From NCBI GenBank assembly GCA_902493275.1, contig CABUOQ010000037.1:1-9884 (forward strand): DNA of 9,884 bases, given 5' to 3'. Below are positions 1 through 8,300 of the stretch, piece by piece (position 1 is the stretch's first letter; every line of letters begins with the position of its first letter). The translations under genes were made by a program, and so were the position numbers. Under the pieces are notes generated by a model, which was not told the origin of the DNA, did no database searches, and was given only the letters and a program-made list of their open reading frames with translations. This DNA comes from an uncultured Bacillota bacterium. Lineage in GTDB: Bacteria > Bacillota_I > Bacilli_A > RFN20 > CAG-449.

Positions 1-36
1 CAATATCACCATTATTATAATAAGGAGATTAACTAA

Positions 37-519
37 ATGAAAAAAATAATAAAAGTGGTTTTATCTATATTATTAATATGTTCCATCTCAAGTTGTGATA
101 ATAAAGTTTATGATTACTCAGAATATGAAACATTAATTAATTTTGATGAACCTGGTCTATGGATTATATGTTGGAGAATAAATGAATATGAATGGAGATG
201 TGGTGTAAGAATTATTTATAATAGAAAACCAGATTATGAAGAATTACTATATATGCAAACAAAGGCACCTTGTAAATTATCTAAGATGAAAGAAATGTTG
301 TCAAAAATAGAAAACAAACAATATATAGATGTAGTTGAAGTTCCATATCCGATGAATATTTACACATATTGGAAATATGAATATAATTATCATTTTCCTC
401 ATGAAAGGGATATAGAATTTACCACATATTTATATTTATATTCACAATTAGGGCTTCCAATTGACTATGATTATTTAGAAGAACTTCAAAATAAACTGAT
501 CAATGAAAGTGAGAAATAA
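37..519 (+). CDS. Putative lipoprotein of unknown family, copy 1 of a tandem pair
   Basis: I do not recognise a named family. The 160-residue product begins with a lysine-start signal peptide (MKK, then a hydrophobic stretch to residue 19) and a lipobox, I17-S18-S19-C20. It is therefore expected to be exported, lipidated on Cys20 and anchored on the outer face of the membrane. The start is supported by AAGGAG at 22-27, nine bases upstream. The mature part has a dense motif at residues 42-56, W-I-I-C-W-R-I-N-E-Y-E-W-R-C-G, in which two cysteines ten residues apart bracket two tryptophans. It also has a KLSKMKE segment and a C-terminal block at about 127-142, FTTYLYLYSQLGLPI. All three recur in the next gene. 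The stop is one base before the preferred start of that gene, so the two are almost certainly cotranscribed. A promoter is not visible in the 36 bases available. Lipoprotein nature is fairly secure; function is unknown. Confidence 0.8.
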   Translation: MKKIIKVVLSILLICSISSCDNKVYDYSEYETLINFDEPGLWIICWRINEYEWRCGVRIIYNRKPDYEELLYMQTKAPCKLSKMKEMLSKIENKQYIDVVEVPYPMNIYTYWKYEYNYHFPHERDIEFTTYLYLYSQLGLPIDYDYLEELQNKLINESEK

Positions 520-520
520 T

Positions 521-1003
521 ATGAAAACATTAAAAATAATAGCATTATCAATCATATGTCTTTCTACAGTTTTCAGTTGTGGCAATAAGAAGATAACTGA
601 ACAAGTTCAATTTGTTATAGATTATTATAATTCACAAGCAACTGAACTTTTTAAAAAAGATAAACCAGAAGTATGGATTCTTTGTTGGAGAATTAATGAA
701 TATGAATGGAGGTGTGGAGCTAAGATGTATAGTGAAATATTTTTATTTTATCATAGTTATGGAACTGTATATACCTTACAAGATCTTTTACCTTATAAGC
801 TATCTGAAATGAAAGAAAAGATGAAAGATGTAAAAGATAAATCATCAATATACCCATTAGTAATTAAATATCATCCAAGCCTTGATGAATATTATGATTA
901 TAGAGATAATTTTCCACCTAAGATTGATTTTACTACATATTTATATTTATATTCACAATTAGGTTTACCTATTAATTATGAATATTTAGAAACGTTAAAA
1001 TAG
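521..1003 (+). CDS. Putative lipoprotein of unknown family, copy 2 of the tandem pair
   Basis: This is a paralogue of the preceding gene. An in-frame ATG exists at 503 inside the upstream gene, but it lacks a ribosome site. I prefer ATG 521, which has a modest GTGAG seven bases upstream. That start gives exactly 160 residues and puts the lipobox cysteine (V17-F18-S19-C20) at residue 20, the same length and position as in copy 1. Phe at -2 of the lipobox is less usual. Residues 52-66 repeat the motif W-I-L-C-W-R-I-N-E-Y-E-W-R-C-G, followed by KLSEMKE and by FTTYLYLYSQLGLPI from about residue 137. The segment between the lipidated Cys and the motif is ten residues longer than in copy 1. No enzymatic motif is seen, and the conserved Cys pair could form a disulfide outside the cell (inference). 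The gene ends at TAG, 33 bases before the hairpin terminator. Confidence 0.78.
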   Translation: MKTLKIIALSIICLSTVFSCGNKKITEQVQFVIDYYNSQATELFKKDKPEVWILCWRINEYEWRCGAKMYSEIFLFYHSYGTVYTLQDLLPYKLSEMKEKMKDVKDKSSIYPLVIKYHPSLDEYYDYRDNFPPKIDFTTYLYLYSQLGLPINYEYLETLK

Positions 1004-1035
1004 GATAAGCAATGAAAAAAGATTAAAAAAAATCA

Positions 1036-1089
1036 CAATGATGAATTTAATAAAAAATATTAATTCATTATTGCGACTTTTTATTTTTT
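1036..1089. terminator. Intrinsic terminator after the lipoprotein genes, probably bidirectional
   Basis: The left arm (1036-1052) pairs with the right arm (1058-1073) over about 16 base pairs, with one bulged T, one G:U pair and a five-A loop. The + strand continues into T5 (1078-1082), A, T6 (1084-1089). On the other side, A8 (1025-1032) would give a U-run to a minus-strand transcript, and a few flanking pairs (TC/GA) can extend the stem. It ends the lipoprotein transcript. The stem is AT-rich, so its strength rests on length rather than GC content. Confidence 0.7.
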
Positions 1090-1106
1090 CTTTAAACTAG
1101 TATAAT
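1078..1106 (+). promoter_or_regulatory. Promoter of the uppS-cdsA-dxr-rseP operon
   Basis: A perfect TATAAT lies at 1101-1106, 19 bases before the uppS start, which leaves a leader of only about a dozen bases carrying the AGGAG site at 1115-1119. The -35 region is poor: TTTTTA at 1078-1083 has the correct 17-base spacing but falls in the terminator T-run. There is no TG extension of the -10. The -10 call is good; the -35 assignment is weak. Confidence 0.55.
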
Positions 1107-1125
1107 AAAAAAACAGGAGCTAAGA

Positions 1126-1869
1126 ATGTTTAAAAATACTACAAAAGAAGAGAAATTTAAAAAGATTAAACATATTGCATTTATTATGGATGGCAATGGG
1201 CGTTGGGCAAAAAATAAATTAATGCCAAGAAGCTATGGTCATCATGAAGGAGTAAAAAGAATAAAGGATATTGTTTTACTCTGTCTTGAATATAATATAG
1301 AGGTTATGTCATTATTTTGCTTTTCTACAGAAAATTGGAAAAGGGATAAAGAAGAAGTAGATTATCTTTTTTCACTTTTTAATGATTTCTTTGAAAAGGA
1401 AGTAGATAATTTAAATAAAAAAGGTTGCAAGATTCACGTTATGGGAGATATAAGTGTTCTCCCGGAAATAACCAAAATATATATTAAGCATGCTATAGAA
1501 TTAACAAAAGACAATGATAAGATAATTCTAAATATATGCTTAAATTATGGTGGAAAAGATGAAATAGTAACCGCTTGTAAAAGGATAGCGTTTGAAGCTC
1601 AAACAAATCTGATTCAAATTCAAGATATAAACGAAAAATATTTTGAAAGTAAGATGATGTGCAATGGTCTTCCACCAATTGATGTTATGGTTAGAACTTC
1701 TGGTGAGCAGAGATTATCTAATTTTATGTTATGGGAGTTGGCATATTCAGAATTAATATTTGTAAAAGATTACTGGCCAGATTTTAAAAAGAAACAATTC
1801 ATCAGTGTATTAAGAGAATACACTTTACGTGATCGTCGCTTTGGAGGAATAGTAAATGGAAATAAATAA
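1126..1869 (+). CDS. uppS: Undecaprenyl diphosphate synthase (isoprenyl transferase)
   Basis: This cis-prenyltransferase condenses isopentenyl diphosphate units onto farnesyl diphosphate to make C55 undecaprenyl diphosphate, the carrier lipid for peptidoglycan and wall polymers. It acts at the inner membrane face. The 247 residues match the family length. Visible motifs in order are the catalytic P-loop-like D22-G-N-G-R-W; YGHHEGV near residue 37; FSTENW at 66-71; LNYGG in the middle; and R190-T-S-G-E-Q-R followed by LSNF at the substrate phosphate site. The metal-linked glutamate is expected at E209 in the AYSEL segment, followed by WPDF. The usual L-W-Q after SNFxL reads L-W-E here, a mild substitution. 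AGGAG at 1115-1119, six bases before ATG, supports the start. It is the first gene of the operon, and its last 14 bases overlap cdsA. Confidence 0.97.
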   Translation: MFKNTTKEEKFKKIKHIAFIMDGNGRWAKNKLMPRSYGHHEGVKRIKDIVLLCLEYNIEVMSLFCFSTENWKRDKEEVDYLFSLFNDFFEKEVDNLNKKGCKIHVMGDISVLPEITKIYIKHAIELTKDNDKIILNICLNYGGKDEIVTACKRIAFEAQTNLIQIQDINEKYFESKMMCNGLPPIDVMVRTSGEQRLSNFMLWELAYSELIFVKDYWPDFKKKQFISVLREYTLRDRRFGGIVNGNK

Positions 1870-2821
1870 AATATCTAGTGAGGCACAAAAATCAATGAAA
1901 ACTAGAATTATAACAGCAATAATTATTGGATTAGTTATGATTCCGTGTATCATTCTAGGTGACTGGCCATTTGTTATTTTGGTTAGTTTTTTATCAATTG
2001 CAGCAATTTATGAATCATTACATATTACAGGTAAAAAATATCCATGGTATATATATTTAATAATGTATATCTTTACTTTCTCGTTTATATTTTGGATTTT
2101 TAAAAGTGATTTAGCTTATTATGAAAATAATCATTTTTATATCAAAGATATTAGAATTTCTACGATGGGTGTGGCTTTTATGCTAGCTATTTTATTTACA
2201 ATATCCGTGTTTAATGAAAAAATTGATACTAAAGATGTATTTTATCTTTTTACAATGTCTTTGTTTTTAGGAATATCAATGCAATCAGTTTTATTTTTAC
2301 GTTTTTCTCCAGGGGCTTTTGATGTTGAAAATAAGTATTTTTCAAATTCATTTATAACTTGTTTATTGTTCGTTTACGTAATTTTAGGTACTTGTTTGAA
2401 TGATATATTTGCTTACTTTGTTGGGGTATTATTAGGCAAACATAAGATGAACCCACGTGTTTCTCCCAAAAAGACATGGGAGGGATTTATTGGTGGAATT
2501 GTTCTTTCATCATTATTTACGATGATTTTTGCGATTATATGTGAAAAATGTTTCAATATACCATTGATTCCGGGTAATTTAGATTTAGCACATTGGTATA
2601 ATATTTTGTTTGCTTCACTCCTAATTAGCTTTTCAGCGGTACTAGGCGATTTAATGTTCTCTTTAATAAAAAGATCATATAATATCAAAGATTATGGTAA
2701 TATTTTTCCTGGACATGGTGGTGTGTTAGATAGATTTGATTCTCTATTGATAACATCATTATTAGCGACAATTTTTGTGGCGTTTATAGTATATGCACCT
2801 TTTTCAGGAGTAATAATGTAA
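1856..2821 (+). CDS. cdsA: Phosphatidate cytidylyltransferase (CDP-diglyceride synthase)
   Basis: This integral membrane enzyme converts CTP and phosphatidic acid to CDP-diacylglycerol, the precursor of phosphatidylglycerol and related lipids. The 321-residue protein is mostly hydrophobic, with about eight predicted membrane segments starting near residue 17. The CDS signature is complete at residues 269-293: SLIKR, then K278-D279, G281, and PGHGGVLDR ending at R293. These include the conserved Lys-Asp pair and the final Asp-Arg. An additional conserved segment, SPKKTWEGFIGG, lies before it. The start is set by GGAGG at 1843-1847, inside the end of uppS and eight bases from ATG. A second methionine at 1895 would remove 13 non-hydrophobic residues but lacks such a site. 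The 14-base overlap with uppS suggests translational coupling. The stop codon shares its last base with the dxr start. Confidence 0.96.
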   Translation: MEINKISSEAQKSMKTRIITAIIIGLVMIPCIILGDWPFVILVSFLSIAAIYESLHITGKKYPWYIYLIMYIFTFSFIFWIFKSDLAYYENNHFYIKDIRISTMGVAFMLAILFTISVFNEKIDTKDVFYLFTMSLFLGISMQSVLFLRFSPGAFDVENKYFSNSFITCLLFVYVILGTCLNDIFAYFVGVLLGKHKMNPRVSPKKTWEGFIGGIVLSSLFTMIFAIICEKCFNIPLIPGNLDLAHWYNILFASLLISFSAVLGDLMFSLIKRSYNIKDYGNIFPGHGGVLDRFDSLLITSLLATIFVAFIVYAPFSGVIM

Positions 2822-3993
2822 TGAAGAGATTGTGTGTTTTAGGCATCACAGGATCCATAGGACAAAATGTTGCTGATATTGTTAAACACAATCCAGATGA
2901 TTTTAAAATAATAGGTGTGGCTTTTAATAATAAGGTTGAAGAATTTGAAGCAATTTTAAAAGATCATCTTGATATTAAATATGTTGAGATTTCATCTTTA
3001 GAAGCCTCTATATATGTAAAGAATAAGTATCCGCATTTAGAAGTAATTCATGAACGAGATGGACTTTTAAAGCTAATCGATTGTGATAATTATGACATGG
3101 TCGTAAATGCTTTAGTCGGATTTAGTGGTTTAGAACCAACAATTTATGCACTAGAAAAAAATATCGATGTCGCTTTAGCAAATAAAGAATCTTTAGTTGT
3201 TGGTGGTGAATTAATAAATGATATCTTAAAAAGAAAGAATGCCAATTTGTATCCCATTGACTCAGAGCATGTAGCTTTAGATAAGTGCCTAAAAGATAAA
3301 AATGTCAATGATATTGAAAAACTAATAATTACAGCATCGGGAGGATCTTTTAGAGATTTATCACGAGAAGAATTAGAAAATGTTACTTTAGCACAAGCGC
3401 TTAATCATCCGTCATGGAAAATGGGAGATAAAATAACTATTGATTCTGCAACGATGATGAATAAGGGATTTGAAATAATTGAAGCGCATTATTTATTTAA
3501 TATGCCACTTGAAAAAATAGATGTTTTAATGCATGATGAATCTGTTATCCATTCGCTTGTTATGATGAAGGATCATTCTTTACAAGCGGATTTAGGTGTA
3601 GCGGATATGCGCGTTCCTATTGCCTATGCTTTGTATGGCAAAAAATATCATCAAATTGATAATGTAGGATATTTATCTTTAGAAAAATTAGGAGCACTTC
3701 ATTTTAGAAAATATGATGAAGAGCGTTATCCAGCGTTGTTGTTAGCTAAAAAAGCTTTAATTATTGGAAATAGTATGCCTTGTGTTTTAAATGCTGCCAA
3801 TGAAGCAGCAAATGAAGCTTTTAGAAAAGGTAAATTGAAATTTAATAAAATTGAAAATATTATTGAAAAAGTTATGAATGAGCATAAACTAGTTATAAAG
3901 CCTTCTTTAAAGGATTTAATACAAATAAATGATTGGGCTTACTCATATGCATATGAAATAATTAATAAAGGAGAGACTGAATGGAATTTTTAA
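2821..3993 (+). CDS. dxr: 1-deoxy-D-xylulose 5-phosphate reductoisomerase
   Basis: This soluble enzyme catalyses the NADPH-dependent rearrangement and reduction of DXP to 2-C-methyl-D-erythritol 4-phosphate, the committed step of the MEP isoprenoid pathway that feeds UppS. The 390 residues fit the family. The nucleotide-binding loop is G8-I-T-G-S-I-G. ANKES follows, then metal ligands D147-S-E149-H, TASGG, H196-P-S-W199 of the flexible loop, and N214-K215 with E218 closing the metal site, so catalysis should be intact. Two usually conserved stretches differ. HPQS reads H238-D-E-S, and the AQLG.PDM segment reads A256-D-L-G-V-A-D-M. The expected aromatic-Pro after PIxYAL is replaced by YGKKYH. 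AGGAG at 2806-2810 supports the start at an ATG that overlaps the cdsA stop by one base. Presence of dxr indicates the MEP rather than the mevalonate route, unless both exist. Confidence 0.96.
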   Translation: MKRLCVLGITGSIGQNVADIVKHNPDDFKIIGVAFNNKVEEFEAILKDHLDIKYVEISSLEASIYVKNKYPHLEVIHERDGLLKLIDCDNYDMVVNALVGFSGLEPTIYALEKNIDVALANKESLVVGGELINDILKRKNANLYPIDSEHVALDKCLKDKNVNDIEKLIITASGGSFRDLSREELENVTLAQALNHPSWKMGDKITIDSATMMNKGFEIIEAHYLFNMPLEKIDVLMHDESVIHSLVMMKDHSLQADLGVADMRVPIAYALYGKKYHQIDNVGYLSLEKLGALHFRKYDEERYPALLLAKKALIIGNSMPCVLNAANEAANEAFRKGKLKFNKIENIIEKVMNEHKLVIKPSLKDLIQINDWAYSYAYEIINKGETEWNF

Positions 3994-5258
3994 TAAACTT
4001 AGTGGTATTTATTTTATCTTTAGCTGTTTTAGTAGTTATTCATGAATTTGGTCATTTTATAACTGCTAAAATATTTAAGGTTTATGTTACTGAATTTTCA
4101 ATTGGTTTCGGACCTGCAATATATACGACAAAAAAAGATGGAAAAGAAACTCGTTTTTCAATTAGAGGTGTACCTCTAGGTGGATATTGTTCGATGGTTG
4201 GAGAAAGTCTACCAGAATTTACTGAAGAAGAGTATAACCAATTAAGTGATAAAGATAAAGAACTAGTTGATTTATATAAAAGCGTACCAGAAAATAGACG
4301 TCTAGATGGTATTGCTAAGTGGAAACGCGCTATTGTAATGGTGGCTGGTGTTTTCTTAAATTATTTATTGGGTTTTGTATTAATTATTGTTTCTAATTCA
4401 ATCGCTGACTTCCATTATGTTACTTCAAATGTAATTACCATTACTGATGAAAATTCAAATGCTTTTAAAGCCGGAATGACGGATGGATTAGAAATTGATG
4501 GCGTTAAGTTTGAGATATTCTTCGCTGATACAGAAAAGAAAGAAGAAAATTTTTCTTTGCCTGAATGGGTAAAATATGAAAAAGTCGAAAATGGAGTAAA
4601 AATATATACTGTTGGTTTAATTGATTGCTCATATAAAGAAGATAAGGTTGAAAACATGAACAATTTGCGTTTTGTTCTTATGGAAAGCCAACTAGAACAA
4701 TTTAAACCGATGAATGACAAGGATTATATTACTTATACTTTCGTTACAAAAACGGATAGTTATGTTTTAACTATGAATTCTGTTAAAAATGAAAATCAAA
4801 CATTTAATTGGCCTTCTACAGGTATTACTTTAAATTATTCTAACCATACTCGTAAATTGACTCCAAGTGAAGTTATTACTTATTCTTTAGAAGATACAGG
4901 GGAGTTTACAACAGCGATTTATACCTCGTTAGGATCTTTATTCACTAAAGAAGGAATTCAAAATGTAGGTGGCATAATTGCAATGTTTGATATTTCTTCA
5001 ACGATGAATTCAAGAGGACTGTCTTATTATTTAATGTTCTGGGGATTGATATCTATAAATCTTGCAGTGATGAATTTGTTACCATTCCCAGGATTAGATG
5101 GATGGCATTTCTTAGTTATTATTATTGAATCAATTACAAGAAAAGAGTTGCCTAAGAAATTTAAAAATATTATGCAAACAATAGGTTTTGTTTTATTAAT
5201 AATTTTAATGTTATTGATTACTGGTAAAGATATAATTATGAAAATAATTAAGCGCTAA
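3981..5258 (+). CDS. rseP: Site-2 intramembrane zinc metalloprotease, RseP/RasP family
   Basis: This S2P-type protease cuts transmembrane segments of anti-sigma factors, cell-division proteins or leftover signal peptides after a first site-1 cleavage. H21-E-F-G-H25 in the first membrane helix binds zinc. IGFGP and RGVPLGGY follow; a second helix starts near residue 117 with an AGxxxNY motif; and N365-LLPFPGLD373-G supplies the third zinc ligand, before a last helix at about 397-418. The length of 425 residues is normal. Two things are odd. The PDZ region between helices is hardly recognisable: only a KAGMTDGLEIDGVKF-like stretch recalls it, followed by a long charged, lysine/glutamate-rich section. 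The usual PALDGG is PGLDGW. The start is set by AAAGGAG at 3967-3973, inside the end of dxr, with a 13-base overlap. It is the last gene of the tight operon. Its own substrates cannot be told from here. Confidence 0.93.
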   Translation: MEFLINLVVFILSLAVLVVIHEFGHFITAKIFKVYVTEFSIGFGPAIYTTKKDGKETRFSIRGVPLGGYCSMVGESLPEFTEEEYNQLSDKDKELVDLYKSVPENRRLDGIAKWKRAIVMVAGVFLNYLLGFVLIIVSNSIADFHYVTSNVITITDENSNAFKAGMTDGLEIDGVKFEIFFADTEKKEENFSLPEWVKYEKVENGVKIYTVGLIDCSYKEDKVENMNNLRFVLMESQLEQFKPMNDKDYITYTFVTKTDSYVLTMNSVKNENQTFNWPSTGITLNYSNHTRKLTPSEVITYSLEDTGEFTTAIYTSLGSLFTKEGIQNVGGIIAMFDISSTMNSRGLSYYLMFWGLISINLAVMNLLPFPGLDGWHFLVIIIESITRKELPKKFKNIMQTIGFVLLIILMLLITGKDIIMKIIKR

Positions 5259-5264
5259 GATAAT

Positions 5265-5294
5265 TTGTTGAATTTAGAAAGGGAATGATATTAT
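5265..5294 (+). promoter_or_regulatory. Possible extended -10 promoter for polC
   Basis: TGATATTAT at 5286-5294 is an extended -10 (TGn plus TATTAT, five of six). TTGTTG at 5265-5270 sits 18 bases upstream and matches only the TTG half of a -35. No terminator is seen after rseP, so polC may also be read through from the upstream operon. If this promoter is used, the transcript starts near 5301 and leaves under 20 leader bases, excluding the GAAAGGGA purine run at 5277-5284. Confidence 0.35.
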
Positions 5295-5318
5295 TTAATT
5301 GTAATATTTAGTAGTGTT

Positions 5319-8300
5319 ATGGATGGCTTGTTTGAGAGATTTTTAAGAAAATTAGGTGTTAAAGATTTAGAATTATTTGAAAATTGTAAATTTAGTACAT
5401 CTAAATATGATGCTAAAACAGATATTTTTAAAGGTACAATTGAAAATTCATCATTTTTTAAATATCAAGCAGCTCAAGAGTTATTATCAGCAATGGATAG
5501 AGCTCCGTTTAAACTGGATATTACTTTTAAATATCCAAATGGAATAAAACAAGAACAATTAATCGAATTATTAAAGGATGAATTTGTTTCTCATACTGGC
5601 TTAAATGAATCACTAATGCCAAAATTTAATTTTGAAAATAATACCATTGATCTAACTTTTTTTGGACGATCACATCAAAAGAATCTTGAACCAGTTGTAC
5701 AAATGTGGGAAGAGTTGTTTGAGGACTTGCAAATTCAATATGATATAGTAACATCGATTGATTATAAAAATGAGGAATTAAAACGAAGAGAACAAAAGGT
5801 ATTATCATTATTGCCATCAATTAAAGAAGAATATGAAAAAACATTAGCTAATCGATATCAAAACGAAGTTACTTCTCAAAGAACAAAAGGCAATTACGTT
5901 GATATGAAATTAAAAGATGTCAATGAAAATAGCGGTAATATTCGTATTGTGGGTAAGATATTTCAAGCTGAGTCAAGAACATCAAGAAAGAATAAAAAGA
6001 TATTAAATTTCTTTGTATATGACAAAACTTATTCTATAGAATGTATCGCTTTTGAAAATAGACGTAATTTTAAACCTGAATTTTTTGAAGAACTTGAAGC
6101 TAAAAAACCATCTGTTGAAATCAAAGGTTTTGTTTCAAGATCACAATATAATAATGAATTGCAATTGAAAGCTGATTATATATGTGTAAATGATGAATTT
6201 ACATTAGAAGATGATACTGAAGATACTTCACCTGAAAAAAGAGTAGAATTACATTTACACACTAAAATGTCAACGATGGACGCGGTTTCGACAATTACAG
6301 ATTATTGTTTGCAAGCTAAAAAATGGGGAATGAAAGCAATAGCTTTAACAGACCATGGTAACGTGCAGGCTTTTCCTGAAGCTCAAAAAATAGGAGCAAA
6401 AACAGGATTAAAAATACTTTATGGTTCAGAATTATACATGGTTGATGAGCAATTAGATTATGTTTTTAATCCAAGCGATGTTATTTTAAATAAAGCTACG
6501 TATGTTGTATTTGACTTTGAAACAACAGGTTTAAGTGCAAGATATGATCGTATTATTGAATTTGGTGCGGTCAAGTTTAAAGACGGCATTATAGTTGATA
6601 ATATTGACCTATTTATCGATCCGGAGATAGAAATTCCTCAAATGATTGTAGAAAAGACACATGTAACTAATGCGATGGTTAGAGGAAAAACTAAAATTAA
6701 AGAAGCGTTAAAAATTATGAAAGAATTTATTTGCGATGCAATCCTTGTAGCGCATAATGCTTCTTTCGACTATGGTTTTTTAAACGAGGCTTTTAAAAAT
6801 AATAATCAAGAAGAAATAAAAAATCCAGTGATTGATACCTTAGCATTAGCGTGGTATATGTTCCCTAACGCTAAAAGTCACTCATTAGGAGGATTATGTC
6901 GTCAATTTGGTGTTGAATATGATGAATTATCAGCCCATAGAGCTAATTACGATGCTGAGGTGTTAAATGAAGCTTGGCAAGCGATGCTTGTTAAGTTGAC
7001 TCAAAATAATATGGAACTTAAGCACAAAGAATTGCTCGATTTAAGAAATGATCAAATCTTAAAAAATGCTCGAGTTAAACATTGTATTGCTCTTGCTAAA
7101 AATCCTCAAGGATTAAAAGATTTGTTTAAAATTATTTCTTATTCATGCACAGATTATTTTGCCTCGATTCCAAGAATTCCACGTCGCATCATTGAGAAAT
7201 ATCGCGAAAATCTTATTATCGGTTCTGCATGTTTTAATGGTGAAGTTTTTGATGCGGCTATGACACGTTCAGAAGCGGTTTTAAAACAAAAGATGAAATT
7301 CTATGATTATATTGAAGTACAACCTTTAGAAAACTACGATTTTTTAATAAATGATCATCAAGTGACTTCAATGGATAAAATAAAACAATATGTTAAGGAT
7401 GTAATTAAAGCCGCGAAAGATATTAATAAATTAGTTGTGGCAACTTCTGATTGCCATTATGTTAGACCTTCTTCAAAAGAGTTTAGAGATGTCTATATAT
7501 ATGCTAAAGCAGTAGGTGGAATGAGACATCCTTTAAATCCTAATCGTCGTGAAAAGCAAGCGCATTATGAGAATCCTAATCAACATATGAGATCAACTGA
7601 TGAGATGCTAGAAGCTTTTAATTTTATTGATGAAAGTCTTGCCAAAGAAATTGTGATAACCAACACCAATAAAATCGCTGATATGTGTGAGGTTTTATAT
7701 CCATGTAAGAGTGAATTATATCCTCCTAAAATCGAAAACTGTGATAATAGGTTGGTTGAAAGAGTATATGCAAAAGCTCATGAAATGTATGGTAATCCTT
7801 TACCAGATCTTATTAAGAATCGCTTAGAAGCTGAATTAAAAGGTATAATAAAATATGGTTATTCAGTTCAATTTTTTATTGCTAGTGAAATCGTAAGACG
7901 AGCCAATGCTGATGGATATATTGTGGGTTCTAGAGGTTCTGTAGGCTCATCATTTGTGGCAACTATGGCTGATATAACCGAGGTTAATGCACTACCTCCA
8001 CATTATTTATGTCCTAAATGTAAATATCTAGAACAGGTCAACGATTCTAATATAAAATCTGGATACGACCTTCCAAATAAGAAATGCCCTCATTGCGGCG
8101 CGGATATGATGCAAGATGGTCAAAATCTTCCATTTGCTACATTCTTAGGTTTTAATGCGGAAAAAGTTCCAGATATTGATTTGAATTTTCCAGGTGATTA
8201 TCAAGGTAAAGCCCACTTATTGACTAAAGAATTTTTAGGTGATTCCGGAAATGATGCCTATCGAGCAGGTACAATTGAAACTGTTGCTGAAAAAACGGCA

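Larger units (their letters stand above)
37..1003 (+). repeat. Tandem gene duplication with near-identical DNA blocks
   Basis: The two lipoprotein genes form a head-to-tail duplication with a period of about 480-515 bases. Two DNA blocks are far more alike than the rest. Positions 169-203 and 683-717 match at 33 of 35 bases, and 424-452 and 935-963 are identical over 29 bases. The DNA and protein between the blocks have diverged strongly, with small insertions and deletions. Confidence 0.75.

Noticed and set aside
16..21. TATAAT just before the first lipoprotein gene
   Set aside because: It abuts the ribosome site; transcription from it would start after or inside AAGGAG, so it cannot drive the gene as read.
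1..36. Open frame from the window edge to TAA at 34-36, possibly the tail of an upstream gene
   Set aside because: Only eleven codons before the stop; another frame is also open that far, and the peptide does not resemble the end of either lipoprotein, so it cannot be supported.
503..520. Longer start for the second lipoprotein at ATG 503
   Set aside because: No ribosome site and it overlaps copy 1; ATG 521 gives the same length and lipobox position as the paralogue.
1071..1076. TTGCGA as the -35 of the uppS promoter
   Set aside because: It is 24 bases from the -10, too far for a normal promoter, and it is part of the terminator stem.
2413..2688. Minus-strand open frame of 91 codons inside cdsA
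   Set aside because: It is antisense to the conserved CdsA signature, with no ribosome site or recognisable domain; it is a shadow of the real gene. The same applies to minus-strand frames at 1493-1678, 4415-4720 and 5626-5820.
5285..5311. Eight-codon leader peptide ATG 5285 to TAG 5311 before polC
   Set aside because: The GGGA purine run touches the ATG, leaving no spacing for ribosome binding, and the peptide shows no attenuator-like codons or hairpin.
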